Part shown: one piece after another, positions 44,737 through 52,995 of the stretch
How the letters are laid out: every line of letters begins with the position of its first letter
How positions within the stretch are numbered: the first letter of the stretch is position 1
Source: Aquimarina acroporae
GTDB taxonomy: Bacteria; Bacteroidota; Bacteroidia; Flavobacteriales; Flavobacteriaceae
NCBI RefSeq assembly: GCF_023195925.1
Contig: NZ_JALPRE010000006.1
Location: 372,001 to 436,000, forward strand
Direction: 5' to 3'
DNA: 64,000 bases
Translations under genes and position numbers: made by a program
The notes under the pieces: model-generated
Database searches by the model: none
The model's input: only the letters and a program-made list of their open reading frames with translations
What the model was told of the DNA's origin: nothing

Positions 44737-46065
44737 ATGCGCTACATTCTCTTTTTTCTTTTTTCATGCTCTTTAGGTTTTGCTCAGGAAAAACCAATAA
44801 AGGCCTTAGTTGGAGGTACTTTAATCGATGGTTTTGGATCCACACCCATTAAAAATAGTGTGATCATTATTGAAGGAAAAAAAATAAAGGCAGTAGGTAC
44901 TATTGAAACTCTACAAGTACCGGCAAATGCCGAAGTGATTTCTACTGAAGGGATGTCGGTTTTACCAGGACTATGGGATATGCATGTGCATACTATGATC
45001 AATGGTCATGCAGATTATGCATATTGGGATAAAACATATCCTCCTCTACTAGAAGAAGTAATTATGCCCGCTTCAGCAGAACAATTATTAATGGCGGGTG
45101 TTACTAGTGCCAGAGATTTGGGGGGACCGCTCAAAGAAAGTATTTCGGTACGAGATAGAATTAATAAAGGAGAAATTCCTGGTGCAACTTTGTATGTCTC
45201 GGGACCATTTATTCAAAAGAAACCCTACCCTGGTACCGAAGCTTTCAGATGGGGGGTTAATGGGGTAGAAGATGCTAAAAAGAAAATTAAAAAGCTGGCA
45301 AATGCTGGAGTAGATTGTATTAAGCTCATAGATCAAGATCAAATGAATTATGATGAGCTGCAAGCAGTGGTGAATACTGCTCATGAATATGGTTTAAAAG
45401 TTGTAGCGCATGGCCATCGCCCCGAAGAAATTAGATTAGGTCTTAAGGCTGGGGTAGATTGTTTCGAGCATACCGGACTTTCATCGGCTCCTAGTTATCC
45501 CGATGATATCCTCGAAGCAATAAAAGAACGAACTGCCCAAATGAATTTGGGACCACTCTATTGGTGCCCTACTGTCGAAGGGTTATACAATTATGAATAT
45601 GTGAGAGATAATGGTGAACATCTAGATAATGATTCTTGGCACAGAGGACTTCATGATACTATAATAGCAGATATCAAAAATAGTTTTGCTCATAAAGATC
45701 AACTACCTTATTTTCAACTTACGCCAATGCGTAAACCTACTCTAGAAACGAAAATTAAGCAACTTATAGAGGCAGGAGTGGTATTGCTAATTGGAACTGA
45801 TAGTGGTATTCCAATGAAATTTCACAGTCAATCTACATGGAATGAATTTGATGTTTGGGTAAACGAATTTGGTATCGATCCTATGTACGCAATTAGGGCT
45901 GCTACTTATTGGCCTGCTTTGTGGACAGGTGTAGCCCAAAAGGTGGGAACGGTTACCGAAGGTAAAGATGCCGATATTATAGCTGTGAAAGGAGATGTGC
46001 TACGACATATTAGTCTATTGCAAAATGTAGATATAGTAATTAAGCATGGTAAACGATATAAATGA
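44737..46065 (+). CDS. Secreted amidohydrolase (imidazolonepropionase-like)
   Basis: This 442-residue protein has a signal peptide (MRYILFFLFSCSLGFAQE) and the amidohydrolase superfamily metal motifs: LWDMHVHTM (HxH), the Lys or metal-ligand strand CIKLIDQ, VVAHGHRPEE and CFEHTGLSS (two His), and the catalytic Asp in LIGTDSGIPM. It is likely a periplasmic dipeptidase-like or cyclic-amide hydrolase; the substrate is unknown. Its stop codon overlaps the start of the next gene by ATGA, so it is coupled to the alpha/beta hydrolase downstream. Confidence 0.9.
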   Translation: MRYILFFLFSCSLGFAQEKPIKALVGGTLIDGFGSTPIKNSVIIIEGKKIKAVGTIETLQVPANAEVISTEGMSVLPGLWDMHVHTMINGHADYAYWDKTYPPLLEEVIMPASAEQLLMAGVTSARDLGGPLKESISVRDRINKGEIPGATLYVSGPFIQKKPYPGTEAFRWGVNGVEDAKKKIKKLANAGVDCIKLIDQDQMNYDELQAVVNTAHEYGLKVVAHGHRPEEIRLGLKAGVDCFEHTGLSSAPSYPDDILEAIKERTAQMNLGPLYWCPTVEGLYNYEYVRDNGEHLDNDSWHRGLHDTIIADIKNSFAHKDQLPYFQLTPMRKPTLETKIKQLIEAGVVLLIGTDSGIPMKFHSQSTWNEFDVWVNEFGIDPMYAIRAATYWPALWTGVAQKVGTVTEGKDADIIAVKGDVLRHISLLQNVDIVIKHGKRYK

Positions 46066-47249
46066 AACACTTCATTATAATTATAATATTTTCTGCCTTC
46101 TGCCTGGGAAATGCACAACAAATCTTTGAAACCGGTAAGATTATAGATTCTATTCCAATATCTAAAGAGGCAAAAGAATCTTTCGCCTTGTATTTACCAT
46201 CTACATATACTCAAAATACATTAAGTTCTATAGTCTTTATTTTTGAACCAGCAGCAAGAAGTAAAATTGGGATACAGGCTTTTGTAGAAGCATCAGAAAA
46301 GTATAATTATATTTTAGTATGCTCAAACAATACTAGAAACGGCCCCTATCAGAGAAATTTTGAAATAACCAATAGATTGTTTGATTATATATTCTCCAAT
46401 TTCAACGTTGCTGAAGATCGAATTTTGCTAGCAGGTTTTTCGGGAGGAGCACGTTTGGCGACTTCTATTGCTGTATTAACAGATCAAATTGCCGGAGTGA
46501 TTGCCTGTGGAGCTGCTTTTTCTGAAAATCAATCCCATGTCCCTTCTATACAAAAGTTTGCCTTTGTAGGAATGTGTGGAGATGAAGATATGAACTACAC
46601 CGAAATGATATTGGCACGACATTATTTAGAGAAGTTTAATTTTAGTCAGGCTCTGTTCACTTATAGCGGTGATCACAGTTGGCCTCCACCAGAAGAAATT
46701 TTAAAAGCTTTTGAATGGCTAGAGATTCAAGCGCATATCAAAAATATAAAGAGAAGAACAGATAAGGAAATTTATAGAAGCTATCAAGGTAGTTATCAAG
46801 ATGCATCATTATCGGTATCAAAAAATAATCTTATTGAGGCCATAGAAGATTATGATCGTTTAATATCGACCTACGAATCATTTTATGAAATGGATAGTAT
46901 CAAATCGAATATAAGGCAGATAAAGAGTAGTAAAGCTTATAAAAGTATTTTTAGATCCTTTTCAAAGGCTTTTGATGCTGAAGCAAAATTGACCGAAAAA
47001 TTCCGAAAACAGTTTTATAAAGATTATGTAAACCCAAAGCAAAGTGATATGAACTGGTGGAAAAGGGAATTAAATGCACTAAAGGAATCAAAGGACCCGG
47101 AAATGAATAAAATGATAAAAAGATTACGGTTTAAAATATTTGCTTTGGCATATTCTATGAATAATCCAAATCTTAATCAACCAAATACCGCACAAAAGGA
47201 GTTTTGTATAAAAATTAATAAAATTATTTATCCTGAATTTAAAAGGTGA
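46062..47249 (+). CDS. Secreted alpha/beta hydrolase with helical C-terminal domain
   Basis: This 395-residue protein has a signal peptide (to about GNAQQ) and an N-terminal alpha/beta-hydrolase domain of the dienelactone-hydrolase or feruloyl-esterase type. The nucleophile S127 is in LLAGFSGGA, a likely acid is D174 in MCGDEDMNY, and H205 is in YSGDHSWPP. The C-terminal ~190 residues are helical (TPR-like) and include DMNWWKRELNAL. It is translationally coupled to the upstream amidohydrolase, which suggests a shared exported substrate. A related protein at 48413 lacks the nucleophile. Confidence 0.82.
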   Translation: MKHFIIIIIFSAFCLGNAQQIFETGKIIDSIPISKEAKESFALYLPSTYTQNTLSSIVFIFEPAARSKIGIQAFVEASEKYNYILVCSNNTRNGPYQRNFEITNRLFDYIFSNFNVAEDRILLAGFSGGARLATSIAVLTDQIAGVIACGAAFSENQSHVPSIQKFAFVGMCGDEDMNYTEMILARHYLEKFNFSQALFTYSGDHSWPPPEEILKAFEWLEIQAHIKNIKRRTDKEIYRSYQGSYQDASLSVSKNNLIEAIEDYDRLISTYESFYEMDSIKSNIRQIKSSKAYKSIFRSFSKAFDAEAKLTEKFRKQFYKDYVNPKQSDMNWWKRELNALKESKDPEMNKMIKRLRFKIFALAYSMNNPNLNQPNTAQKEFCIKINKIIYPEFKR

Positions 47250-47255
47250 TAAGCA

Positions 47256-47639
47256 CTATAAAGTCATCATCCAACTGCGTTGAAGACTTTTAAATTTGCG
47301 AAGCTCTTTCCGTAATAATGTAGCAAATTCTTTTCCATTGCTTTGAGATTGCTCTAGTCGTTCGCAATTTTTGTAAAGTCGATTGGTAATACGAATTAAA
47401 GAATGGGCATGCTTAATTCTATCGTCTTGAAAGACCTGATTTTCTGCATGAATTATATGAGGAGCCAGAGCATCAGATTGTCTTATAATATCACCAGTAA
47501 AATAAATATGCGGATTTTCATTCCCATCTTCTTCCAATGATGCTAAATCATGGACAAGATAATTAGAAACACTCCTTGAAAGCGTAAATATCTCAAGAGC
47601 TTTTCTATATAGCCTTTTATTTTTGGGTTGTAATCTCAT
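47256..47639 (-). CDS. Hypothetical helical protein (127 aa)
   Basis: This is a 127-residue soluble, basic protein of about four helices (MRLQPKNKRLYRKALEIFTL, VFQDDRIKHAHSLIRITNRL). It has no cysteines, signal peptide or recognised motif. The layout resembles small four-helix bundles. The gene is convergent with the alpha/beta hydrolase (6 bp apart). Function unknown. Confidence 0.65.
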   Translation of the reverse strand: MRLQPKNKRLYRKALEIFTLSRSVSNYLVHDLASLEEDGNENPHIYFTGDIIRQSDALAPHIIHAENQVFQDDRIKHAHSLIRITNRLYKNCERLEQSQSNGKEFATLLRKELRKFKSLQRSWMMTL

Positions 47640-47751
47640 AGCAATTTCTATATCAAAAATAGCTTAATTTTGGTTATTTTTTCTTTTGATATTAAAGTTA
47701 AATAGTTAATTTGCTTAACTTTTTAAGTATAATTAGAGTTTTTTGTTTAAA

Positions 47752-48216
47752 ATGAAAATTGATTCGATAAACTGGGAAATATTACAATGTCTACAGGAAA
47801 ATGCAAGGCTATCAAATGCCGAAATTGGCCGAAAGATAGGTTTGAGTTCTCCCGCCGTGGCAGAAAGAATTAAGAAGCTGGAAGACTACGGGATTCTAAA
47901 AGGTTATAAGGCTGAGGTTTCCTATGAAAAAACGGGATATCAATTAAAAGCCATGATTACATTAAAAGCTTTTATGGGAAGGTTAAAACCGTTTATGCTT
48001 AAGGTAACTGAGTTTAATGAGGTGTTAAACTGCTACAGGATTACTGGTAATGAAAATATTATAATAGAGGTAGTTCTTAGAGATCAGATCCATTTACAAG
48101 AATTTATAGATAGATTAATAACATATGGAGAAGTGAAAACTCATATTATTCTTTCCAACTTGGTAGAGAATAATCCTATTATTGATCAAGCCCAACTAGA
48201 CGATTTTGATGTTTAA
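47752..48216 (+). CDS. Lrp/AsnC family transcriptional regulator
   Basis: From the ATG at 47752 this is a 154-residue regulator; an in-frame TTG three codons earlier is less likely. The N-terminal winged HTH (INWEILQCLQENARLSNAEI, GLSSPAVAERIKKLEDYGIL) is followed by an AsnC-type effector domain (LKAMITLKAF, NCYRITGNENIIIEVVL). Such proteins form octamers and respond to amino acids. No obvious amino-acid enzyme is next door; the small RNA at 48257 and the coding gene at 48413 follow in the same direction. Confidence 0.93.
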   Translation: MKIDSINWEILQCLQENARLSNAEIGRKIGLSSPAVAERIKKLEDYGILKGYKAEVSYEKTGYQLKAMITLKAFMGRLKPFMLKVTEFNEVLNCYRITGNENIIIEVVLRDQIHLQEFIDRLITYGEVKTHIILSNLVENNPIIDQAQLDDFDV

Positions 48217-48256
48217 TTTTTGGCATGAGTTTTGCTACTTTTTAATCAGATAGAGG

Positions 48257-48315
48257 TCTTTAATCTTGTGTGAGGACATTAGTTAGGGAAGCTAAAGAGA
48301 GTACAAGGAAAAAGA
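48257..48315 (+). ncRNA. Structured small RNA, copy 1
   Basis: This copy shares GTGTGAGGACATTAGT and GAAGCTAAAGAGAGTAC with copy 2 at 50022. A closing stem P1 (48257-48268 with 48304-48315, 10 pairs and a 2-nt internal loop) encloses the conserved blocks and an inner TTAG/CTAA stem. A strong terminator follows directly. P1 sequences differ between copies while pairing is kept. I suspect a flavobacterial conserved RNA such as Flavo-1, from memory only. Confidence 0.7.
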
Positions 48316-48317
48316 TG

Positions 48318-48350
48318 AAAAACACCTGAATTTGTTCAGGTGTTTTTTTT
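48318..48350 (+). terminator. Terminator of small RNA copy 1
   Basis: AACACCTGAA pairs with TTCAGGTGTT (10 bp) around TTTG and is followed by an eight-T run. It ends the small RNA and probably also reading from the Lrp gene. Confidence 0.93.
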
Positions 48351-48412
48351 GTGGTAATTTATACGAATCACTGGCATCTTTTTTGTGGAGTTTATTTGAA
48401 AAACAATTGATC

Positions 48413-49837
48413 GTGCAATTATCTTTATCCAGGGCTTTGATTGGCATTTTGCTGATGTTAACTATGAATTTGGGGTGGACTCAAAAACAACAGCATACGC
48501 TTAAAAAAGGAGCAATTACTGCTGACCTTAACTTTCCAACTACTAAAAATACGTTTAGTATATATCTACCAAAAAAATATGATCAAAGTAAAACATGGCC
48601 GGTAATAATAGGATTCGATTCTTCTGGAAAAACCAAAAATATGACCAGTTTATATAAGGCAGCTGCAGAGGAATTAGGATACATAGTAGTGGTTACAGAT
48701 TTTTTAGAAGGTCAAAAACCTGAGGAAAAAGCAAATTATGTTCCTGTTTTTTTACGATATGTTTTTAAGTTATTTCCAGTTCAGATAGGGAGGGTATATG
48801 TAACAGCAAAAGAAAATGATGCTAAATTAATCAGTTTATTACCCATTTTGTATCCTAAAGAGATTTCTGGAGTTGTAGCAATTAACGATAGTTATTTTTA
48901 TGATTATAAAGTTAAGATGAATAAAAACCTATCCTATTTTGGAATTGTTAATGAAAATAATCATCTCTATAAAAATTTTCTTGAGAATAAAAGCTTTTTA
49001 AAGCGAAAAGCAGTGCCTGCAGACATCTTAATCTATGAGGGAGATTCAGTTTTTCCTGATCAGAAACTTATTCATAAAGTCTTATCAACTTTCGATATTC
49101 AAGCAATGTTAAAGGGAAGAATTCCAACAGATTCTAGTTGGGTTAAACAACGGTTTCAAAAGGATCTCGATTTGGTAGATGAGTATGTAGAAGATAAAAA
49201 ATTTATTAAGTCGTTGGAAGAGCTTAAGAGGATACGAATTAATTATAATCTATTTTTTGCTACAGATGATTTAAAAGAGAAACAAAAGGAAATTAAAAAG
49301 TTGAGCGGGTACAAAAAAGAAAGAAGACTTAAGTATAAATATTCTTATAAAGAAAATTACTTTAGGGATATGTACTTGTTTAGCGCCGAAGAAGATATCG
49401 AACTTTATAGTTATGATAACCTTGGGTGGTGGCAACATGAAATGTCTAAACTCGATACTCTAATTGCCCAAAAGAAACCCTACGAAAGTAGAATGGCAAT
49501 ACGAGTAAAAGGGTATTTAAAATATATAGTCGAAACCTACAAGATGATATCTAATAAAATGGCGCCAGATTTTGAAAGAGAAATGTTTCTGAACATATTT
49601 AGTACGATAGTAGATAGTAAAGATTTTGAGTCTTATAAAAAGGTTATTACCCTAAGCGTTTTAGATCGGGATAAGGAAACAGCATTATTCTATTTGGAAA
49701 AAATGCTTCAAAACGGTTATAATGATTTAGATGGGATTTATTCTATTGAAGGAACTCTAAGTTTACGAGTGTCAAAAGAATACAATGATTTAGTGAAAAA
49801 ATACCTGGGAACTTCTAGATATTCTCTTTCAAAATAG
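48413..49837 (+). CDS. Esterase-like paralogue without nucleophile (probable pseudo-enzyme)
   Basis: A TTG opening at 48332 lies inside the upstream terminator, so I prefer the GTG at 48413 (474 residues), which gives a signal peptide (QLSLSRALIGILLMLTMNL). The protein parallels the one at 46062: FSIYLPKKYD matches FALYLPSTYT, and NLGWWQHEMSKL matches DMNWWKRELNAL. Where that enzyme has LLAGFSGGA, this one has VYVTAKENDA, so the catalytic serine is gone. It is probably a binding or structural relative in the periplasm. Two small RNA copies flank the gene. Confidence 0.65.
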   Translation: MQLSLSRALIGILLMLTMNLGWTQKQQHTLKKGAITADLNFPTTKNTFSIYLPKKYDQSKTWPVIIGFDSSGKTKNMTSLYKAAAEELGYIVVVTDFLEGQKPEEKANYVPVFLRYVFKLFPVQIGRVYVTAKENDAKLISLLPILYPKEISGVVAINDSYFYDYKVKMNKNLSYFGIVNENNHLYKNFLENKSFLKRKAVPADILIYEGDSVFPDQKLIHKVLSTFDIQAMLKGRIPTDSSWVKQRFQKDLDLVDEYVEDKKFIKSLEELKRIRINYNLFFATDDLKEKQKEIKKLSGYKKERRLKYKYSYKENYFRDMYLFSAEEDIELYSYDNLGWWQHEMSKLDTLIAQKKPYESRMAIRVKGYLKYIVETYKMISNKMAPDFEREMFLNIFSTIVDSKDFESYKKVITLSVLDRDKETALFYLEKMLQNGYNDLDGIYSIEGTLSLRVSKEYNDLVKKYLGTSRYSLSK

Positions 49838-49929
49838 TTTGAAATCATAAAATATTGTGTATTTCATCGATTTTATATGTTTTTTATCGTGTTTATTTTT
49901 GTTTTTACAATTTATTTACATTAAATTTA

Positions 49930-49955
49930 CTACATCTTAAAAATACTTGATGTAG
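49930..49955. repeat. Small hairpin upstream of RNA copy 2
   Basis: CTACATC and GATGTAG form a 7-bp stem with a 12-nt loop in the AT-rich region after the paralogue gene. It has no T-run. Confidence 0.4.
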
Positions 49956-49965
49956 TCCATAGAAT

Positions 49966-50006
49966 TAATATTTTAAGCTGTGTGACGATACGGAATTAAA
50001 ATATTA
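49966..50006. repeat. 11-bp inverted repeat upstream of RNA copy 2
   Basis: TAATATTTTAA and TTAAAATATTA are perfectly complementary with a 19-nt loop. It may be a 5' domain of the copy 2 RNA or a protein-binding site; copy 1 has no such element. Confidence 0.55.
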
Positions 50007-50021
50007 GTTTGGAATACATCG

Positions 50022-50095
50022 GGGACAAATTAGGTGTGAGGACATTAGTCTAAAGACCCCAGATCTTGAAGCTAAAGAGAGTACGTAATTTGCCC
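50022..50095 (+). ncRNA. Structured small RNA, copy 2
   Basis: The two conserved blocks of copy 1 are repeated here. P1 is GGGACAAATTA (50022-50032) with TAATTTGCCC (50086-50095), ten pairs with one bulged A. The inner TTAG/CTAA stem is kept, and an extra AAGA/TCTT helix is inserted between the blocks. A terminator at 50104 follows. The next gene is on the other strand, so it is not a leader of a coding gene. Confidence 0.72.
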
Positions 50096-50103
50096 ATGAT
50101 ATG

Positions 50104-50135
50104 AAGCGCTCTTTGTAATTGAGCGCTTTCTTTTT
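50104..50135 (+). terminator. Terminator of small RNA copy 2
   Basis: AAGCGCTC pairs with GAGCGCTT (8 bp) around a 9-nt loop, followed by TC and a five-T run. It lies 8 nt after the RNA core. Confidence 0.85.
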
Positions 50136-50174
50136 GTATTCATCTTAAGTTCTTAGTTAAGAACATTAGGAATT

Positions 50175-50957
50175 TTATTTTCTGATGATAAGGTGAGGAA
50201 CATCTTTCAATTTCCAATCAATCACAAGGCCGCCAGCCAAAGATTTTGCTATATCTTCACCGTATAAAAATTCACATAAATATAAGGCAGCTTCAAAACT
50301 TTTTGCTCCACCTGCAGAGGTAATGTATTTCCCATCATGAACAAATAGAACTTCTTTTTTTATATCAAGATTAGGAAACATATCTTTCATTTTATCGATA
50401 TCACTGGGAAAAGTAGTGGAGACAGAATTGTCTAATAAACCAGCTTTTGCAAGCACAAATGCTCCATCGCAATGTGAAGTTACGTACAGTGCAGTTTTGT
50501 CTACAGTCTTAACAAAATTGATCATTTTTTGATCCTCAAGATCGGTATCTAAATGATGCTCTGCGCTTGGTACAACTAAAATATCTATTTTGGGTATACT
50601 ATCTGTCATGTAGTTATAATCTGGTAGAATTCGAACTCCTTCAAAAGTGGTAATAGGTTCATCGGTGTTGGCGACAGTGAATACATTCATCTGTTTTATG
50701 TTTTCTCGGTATTGAGTATGCTGAAAAATATCAAATGGAGCTGTAAATTCTGTATTATAAGTGCCATCCATAATAAGGAAAGCAACATTGTATCTATTTG
50801 GCGCCAAGACTGGAAATTTCTTTTCTTTTATAGAAATATCGGATTCTTCTTTTTTCGGAGCTAGTTGTTGTTCTTTCTTCTCATTGGAGCAGCTTAACAA
50901 AACCAAAGAAATAAATACCAAAAACTTTGTGCTCATGATGATATGTTTATGATTCAT
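50175..50957 (-). CDS. DJ-1/PfpI (class I glutamine amidotransferase-like) lipoprotein
   Basis: From the ATG at 50957, which avoids overlap with the upstream gene, the product is 260 residues. It has a type II signal sequence with lipobox LLSC (C23), so it is exported. The DJ-1/PfpI core has the nucleophile C163 in VTSHCDGAFVLAKAGLL and the terminal ITSAGGAKSFEAALYL. Members act as chaperones, glyoxalases, hydratases or transcription factors; an exported lipoprotein form is unusual. It follows the MFS transporter gene by 1 bp and is probably co-transcribed. Confidence 0.88.
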   Translation of the reverse strand: MNHKHIIMSTKFLVFISLVLLSCSNEKKEQQLAPKKEESDISIKEKKFPVLAPNRYNVAFLIMDGTYNTEFTAPFDIFQHTQYRENIKQMNVFTVANTDEPITTFEGVRILPDYNYMTDSIPKIDILVVPSAEHHLDTDLEDQKMINFVKTVDKTALYVTSHCDGAFVLAKAGLLDNSVSTTFPSDIDKMKDMFPNLDIKKEVLFVHDGKYITSAGGAKSFEAALYLCEFLYGEDIAKSLAGGLVIDWKLKDVPHLIIRK

Positions 50958-50958
50958 T

Positions 50959-52173
50959 TTAGTGAGTAGATTTTTCAAGATGTAACCTGTGTTTCACGAC
51001 GAGTAACAAAATTGTTCCAATTACAGCTATTGCTGCCATAAAGAGCCAATTGTTATTGTATCCAAAATTAGCAATAAATTGCATTCCAGAGTTATGCCCA
51101 AATATATGAGCAACAGAAAATGACATGCTGTATAGTCCCATATATGAACCTTGTCTTCCTTTTTTGGCTCTTTCAAGTGCAAATGCATTTCCGAACGGGA
51201 AAGCGACCATTTCTCCTAGGGTTCCTAGGACCATACCAATAACAAGAATACCAGACCATGGCGTAATCAATAGAACTATAAAACTTAATCCTGTGAGAAT
51301 AAAACCTGAAATAACATTTCCTATATGTGAGATGCTTGTTTTTTCCAAATAAGCGATTAATGGCATCTCGAAAAGAAAAATTAAAGCCCCGTTTAATGCT
51401 AAGATAAGCCCGATATTTTTTTCAGAAAGGGAATGTATCTCATTATAATATAAGGGTAAGGTCGAGAAATATTGCACAAATATAAACCCGAACAGCATTA
51501 ATGAAAATAGAAAAATTATATAGGTAAAATCTAGATGTGCTGGAGTAGGATTATCTACTACTTTTTCTTTATCCAGCTCTCTTGCCTTTTTAGGATGTAA
51601 GGTTTGAATCATTACTAATCCAGCGATGATGCACGTAACTGCATCTACCCAAAACAATCCAGAATATCCAATGGTTGCAATGATTAGTCCACCTAAAGCA
51701 GGTCCAGCTGAAAATCCCAGGTTAATCGCTAGCCTGATAAAAGTAAGAGAACGTGTTTTGTTTTCAGGTTTACTATATGCGCTTAACGCAACAAAAAAAG
51801 CAGGTCTTGCCGCATCTGCAATAGCGATAAGAACAAAGAAACTAATGCAAATACTAATGAAGCTTGTGAAAAATTGAACAGTCAAAAATGCAATACCTGT
51901 AAGGACCAAAGATCCCAGTATTACTTTGTAATACCCTATTCTATCACTTAATTTTCCTCCCAGCCATGCGCCAAAAAAAGAACCTAATCCAAAACTGGTC
52001 ATTACCCAACCAATTTGTTCTTTTGTAAAATCTAGGTTATCAGATAAATACAGAGATAAAAAAGGGATAACCATTGCCCCTGCACGGTTTATAAAAGTAA
52101 TAAGGGCAAGCCACCATACTTCTTTAGATAAGCCGGAAAAAGAATCAACATAATGAAGCAAAATTTTTTTCAC
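50959..52173 (-). CDS. Major facilitator superfamily (MFS) transporter
   Basis: The frame opens with a TTG at 52245, but a GTG at 52173 gives the likely start (404 residues, VKKILLHYVDSFSGLSKEVWW). It has twelve membrane helices with the MFS A-motif between helices 2 and 3 (GAWLGGKLSDRIGYYKV). Related proteins are drug or small-molecule exporters. It is followed by the DJ-1 lipoprotein gene, with only 1 bp between. The substrate is unknown. Confidence 0.87.
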   Translation of the reverse strand: MKKILLHYVDSFSGLSKEVWWLALITFINRAGAMVIPFLSLYLSDNLDFTKEQIGWVMTSFGLGSFFGAWLGGKLSDRIGYYKVILGSLVLTGIAFLTVQFFTSFISICISFFVLIAIADAARPAFFVALSAYSKPENKTRSLTFIRLAINLGFSAGPALGGLIIATIGYSGLFWVDAVTCIIAGLVMIQTLHPKKARELDKEKVVDNPTPAHLDFTYIIFLFSLMLFGFIFVQYFSTLPLYYNEIHSLSEKNIGLILALNGALIFLFEMPLIAYLEKTSISHIGNVISGFILTGLSFIVLLITPWSGILVIGMVLGTLGEMVAFPFGNAFALERAKKGRQGSYMGLYSMSFSVAHIFGHNSGMQFIANFGYNNNWLFMAAIAVIGTILLLVVKHRLHLEKSTH

Positions 52174-52282
52174 AAGAGTCAGGAATTTAGGTTGCAATAG
52201 GAAAATAGTCGATAAAAGTAGTTTTTTAACTAGTTTTAAGAACAATTTTATTGAAATTAATTAGTTAAGTCATTGTAAATTG

Positions 52283-52290
52283 TACTTTTG
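52283..52290 (+). promoter_or_regulatory. -7 promoter box of the DUF1684 gene
   Basis: TACTTTTG is an exact TAnnTTTG match 19 nt before the GTG start at 52309. It overlaps a TTG at 52288 that could otherwise be taken as the start. Confidence 0.5.
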
Positions 52291-52308
52291 CAAAAAAGTA
52301 AAGGGGTA

Positions 52309-52926
52309 GTGAATCGGTTTGTGTTTTTAATATTTGTTTTCCTGTTAGGAACTGTTTATGGTCAGAAATCTTCTGATATTCAGCGGGTATTATCTTTTCA
52401 GGAGAAGATAAATGAAGAATTTGCATCCAAAGAAACTACACCGCTAACTGCTCAAGATTTCCAAAATTTTAAAGCATTAGATTTTTTTAAGATAGATACT
52501 TCATTTTGCATTAAGGCGAAATTTGTTAGAACTCCGCATGAAACTCCTTTCATAATGCAAACTACTACAGGAAGAGAACCTTTGTATGTGAAGTATGGTG
52601 AAGCACATTTCAGGCTTCAAGAGAAAAAAATTGTACTTAATATTTATCAAAATCAAGGGCTTATCAACCAACCAGAATATAAGGATTATTTATTTCTACC
52701 TTTTACAGATTTAACCAATGGAACGTCAACGTATTCTGGAGGACGTTTTATAGATCTTAAAATTCCTGACAGGGATATGATTTTAATAGATTTTAATACC
52801 GCATATAATCCTTATTGTGCGTATAATGAGCGGTATTCTTGTCCTATTCCACCAGAGGAAAATCATCTCGATTTACCCGTAAGAGTAGGTGTGAAAAAAT
52901 ATAAGAATACTCCAGATCATAAATAA
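52309..52926 (+). CDS. Secreted DUF1684 domain protein
   Basis: I choose the GTG at 52309 (205 residues) because the TTG at 52288 lies in the promoter box. A signal peptide (NRFVFLIFVFLLGTVYGQ) leads into a DUF1684 domain: LSFQEKINEEF near the start, FKALDFFKID, and the conserved end ILIDFNTAYNPYCAYNERYS with CPIPPEENHLDLPV. The cysteines in PYCAYNERYSCP are characteristic of this family. It is a periplasmic protein of unknown function, divergent from the MFS transporter. Confidence 0.88.
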   Translation: MNRFVFLIFVFLLGTVYGQKSSDIQRVLSFQEKINEEFASKETTPLTAQDFQNFKALDFFKIDTSFCIKAKFVRTPHETPFIMQTTTGREPLYVKYGEAHFRLQEKKIVLNIYQNQGLINQPEYKDYLFLPFTDLTNGTSTYSGGRFIDLKIPDRDMILIDFNTAYNPYCAYNERYSCPIPPEENHLDLPVRVGVKKYKNTPDHK

Positions 52927-52928
52927 AA

Positions 52929-52954
52929 AAGCGCTTCGGTATTTCGAAACGCTT
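52929..52954 (-). terminator. Terminator between the DUF1684 and porin genes
   Basis: AAGCG-C-TTCG pairs with CGAA-A-CGCTT, one mismatch. On the minus strand a six-T run follows, so it mainly ends the leftward porin transcript, 42 nt after its stop codon. Confidence 0.8.
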
Positions 52955-52995
52955 CATTTAATAAAAAACTATAATTTATATATCTGCCTGATATA

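Noticed and set aside
48257..48412. Copy 1 of the small RNA as a riboswitch controlling the gene at 48413
   Set aside because: Position and terminator would allow it, but copy 2 has the same core and terminator with no same-strand gene after it, so independent small RNAs fit better. The riboswitch idea is not fully excluded for copy 1.
48332..48412. TTG start at 48332 for the esterase-like paralogue
   Set aside because: It lies within the terminator hairpin of the small RNA and would place 27 residues before the signal peptide.
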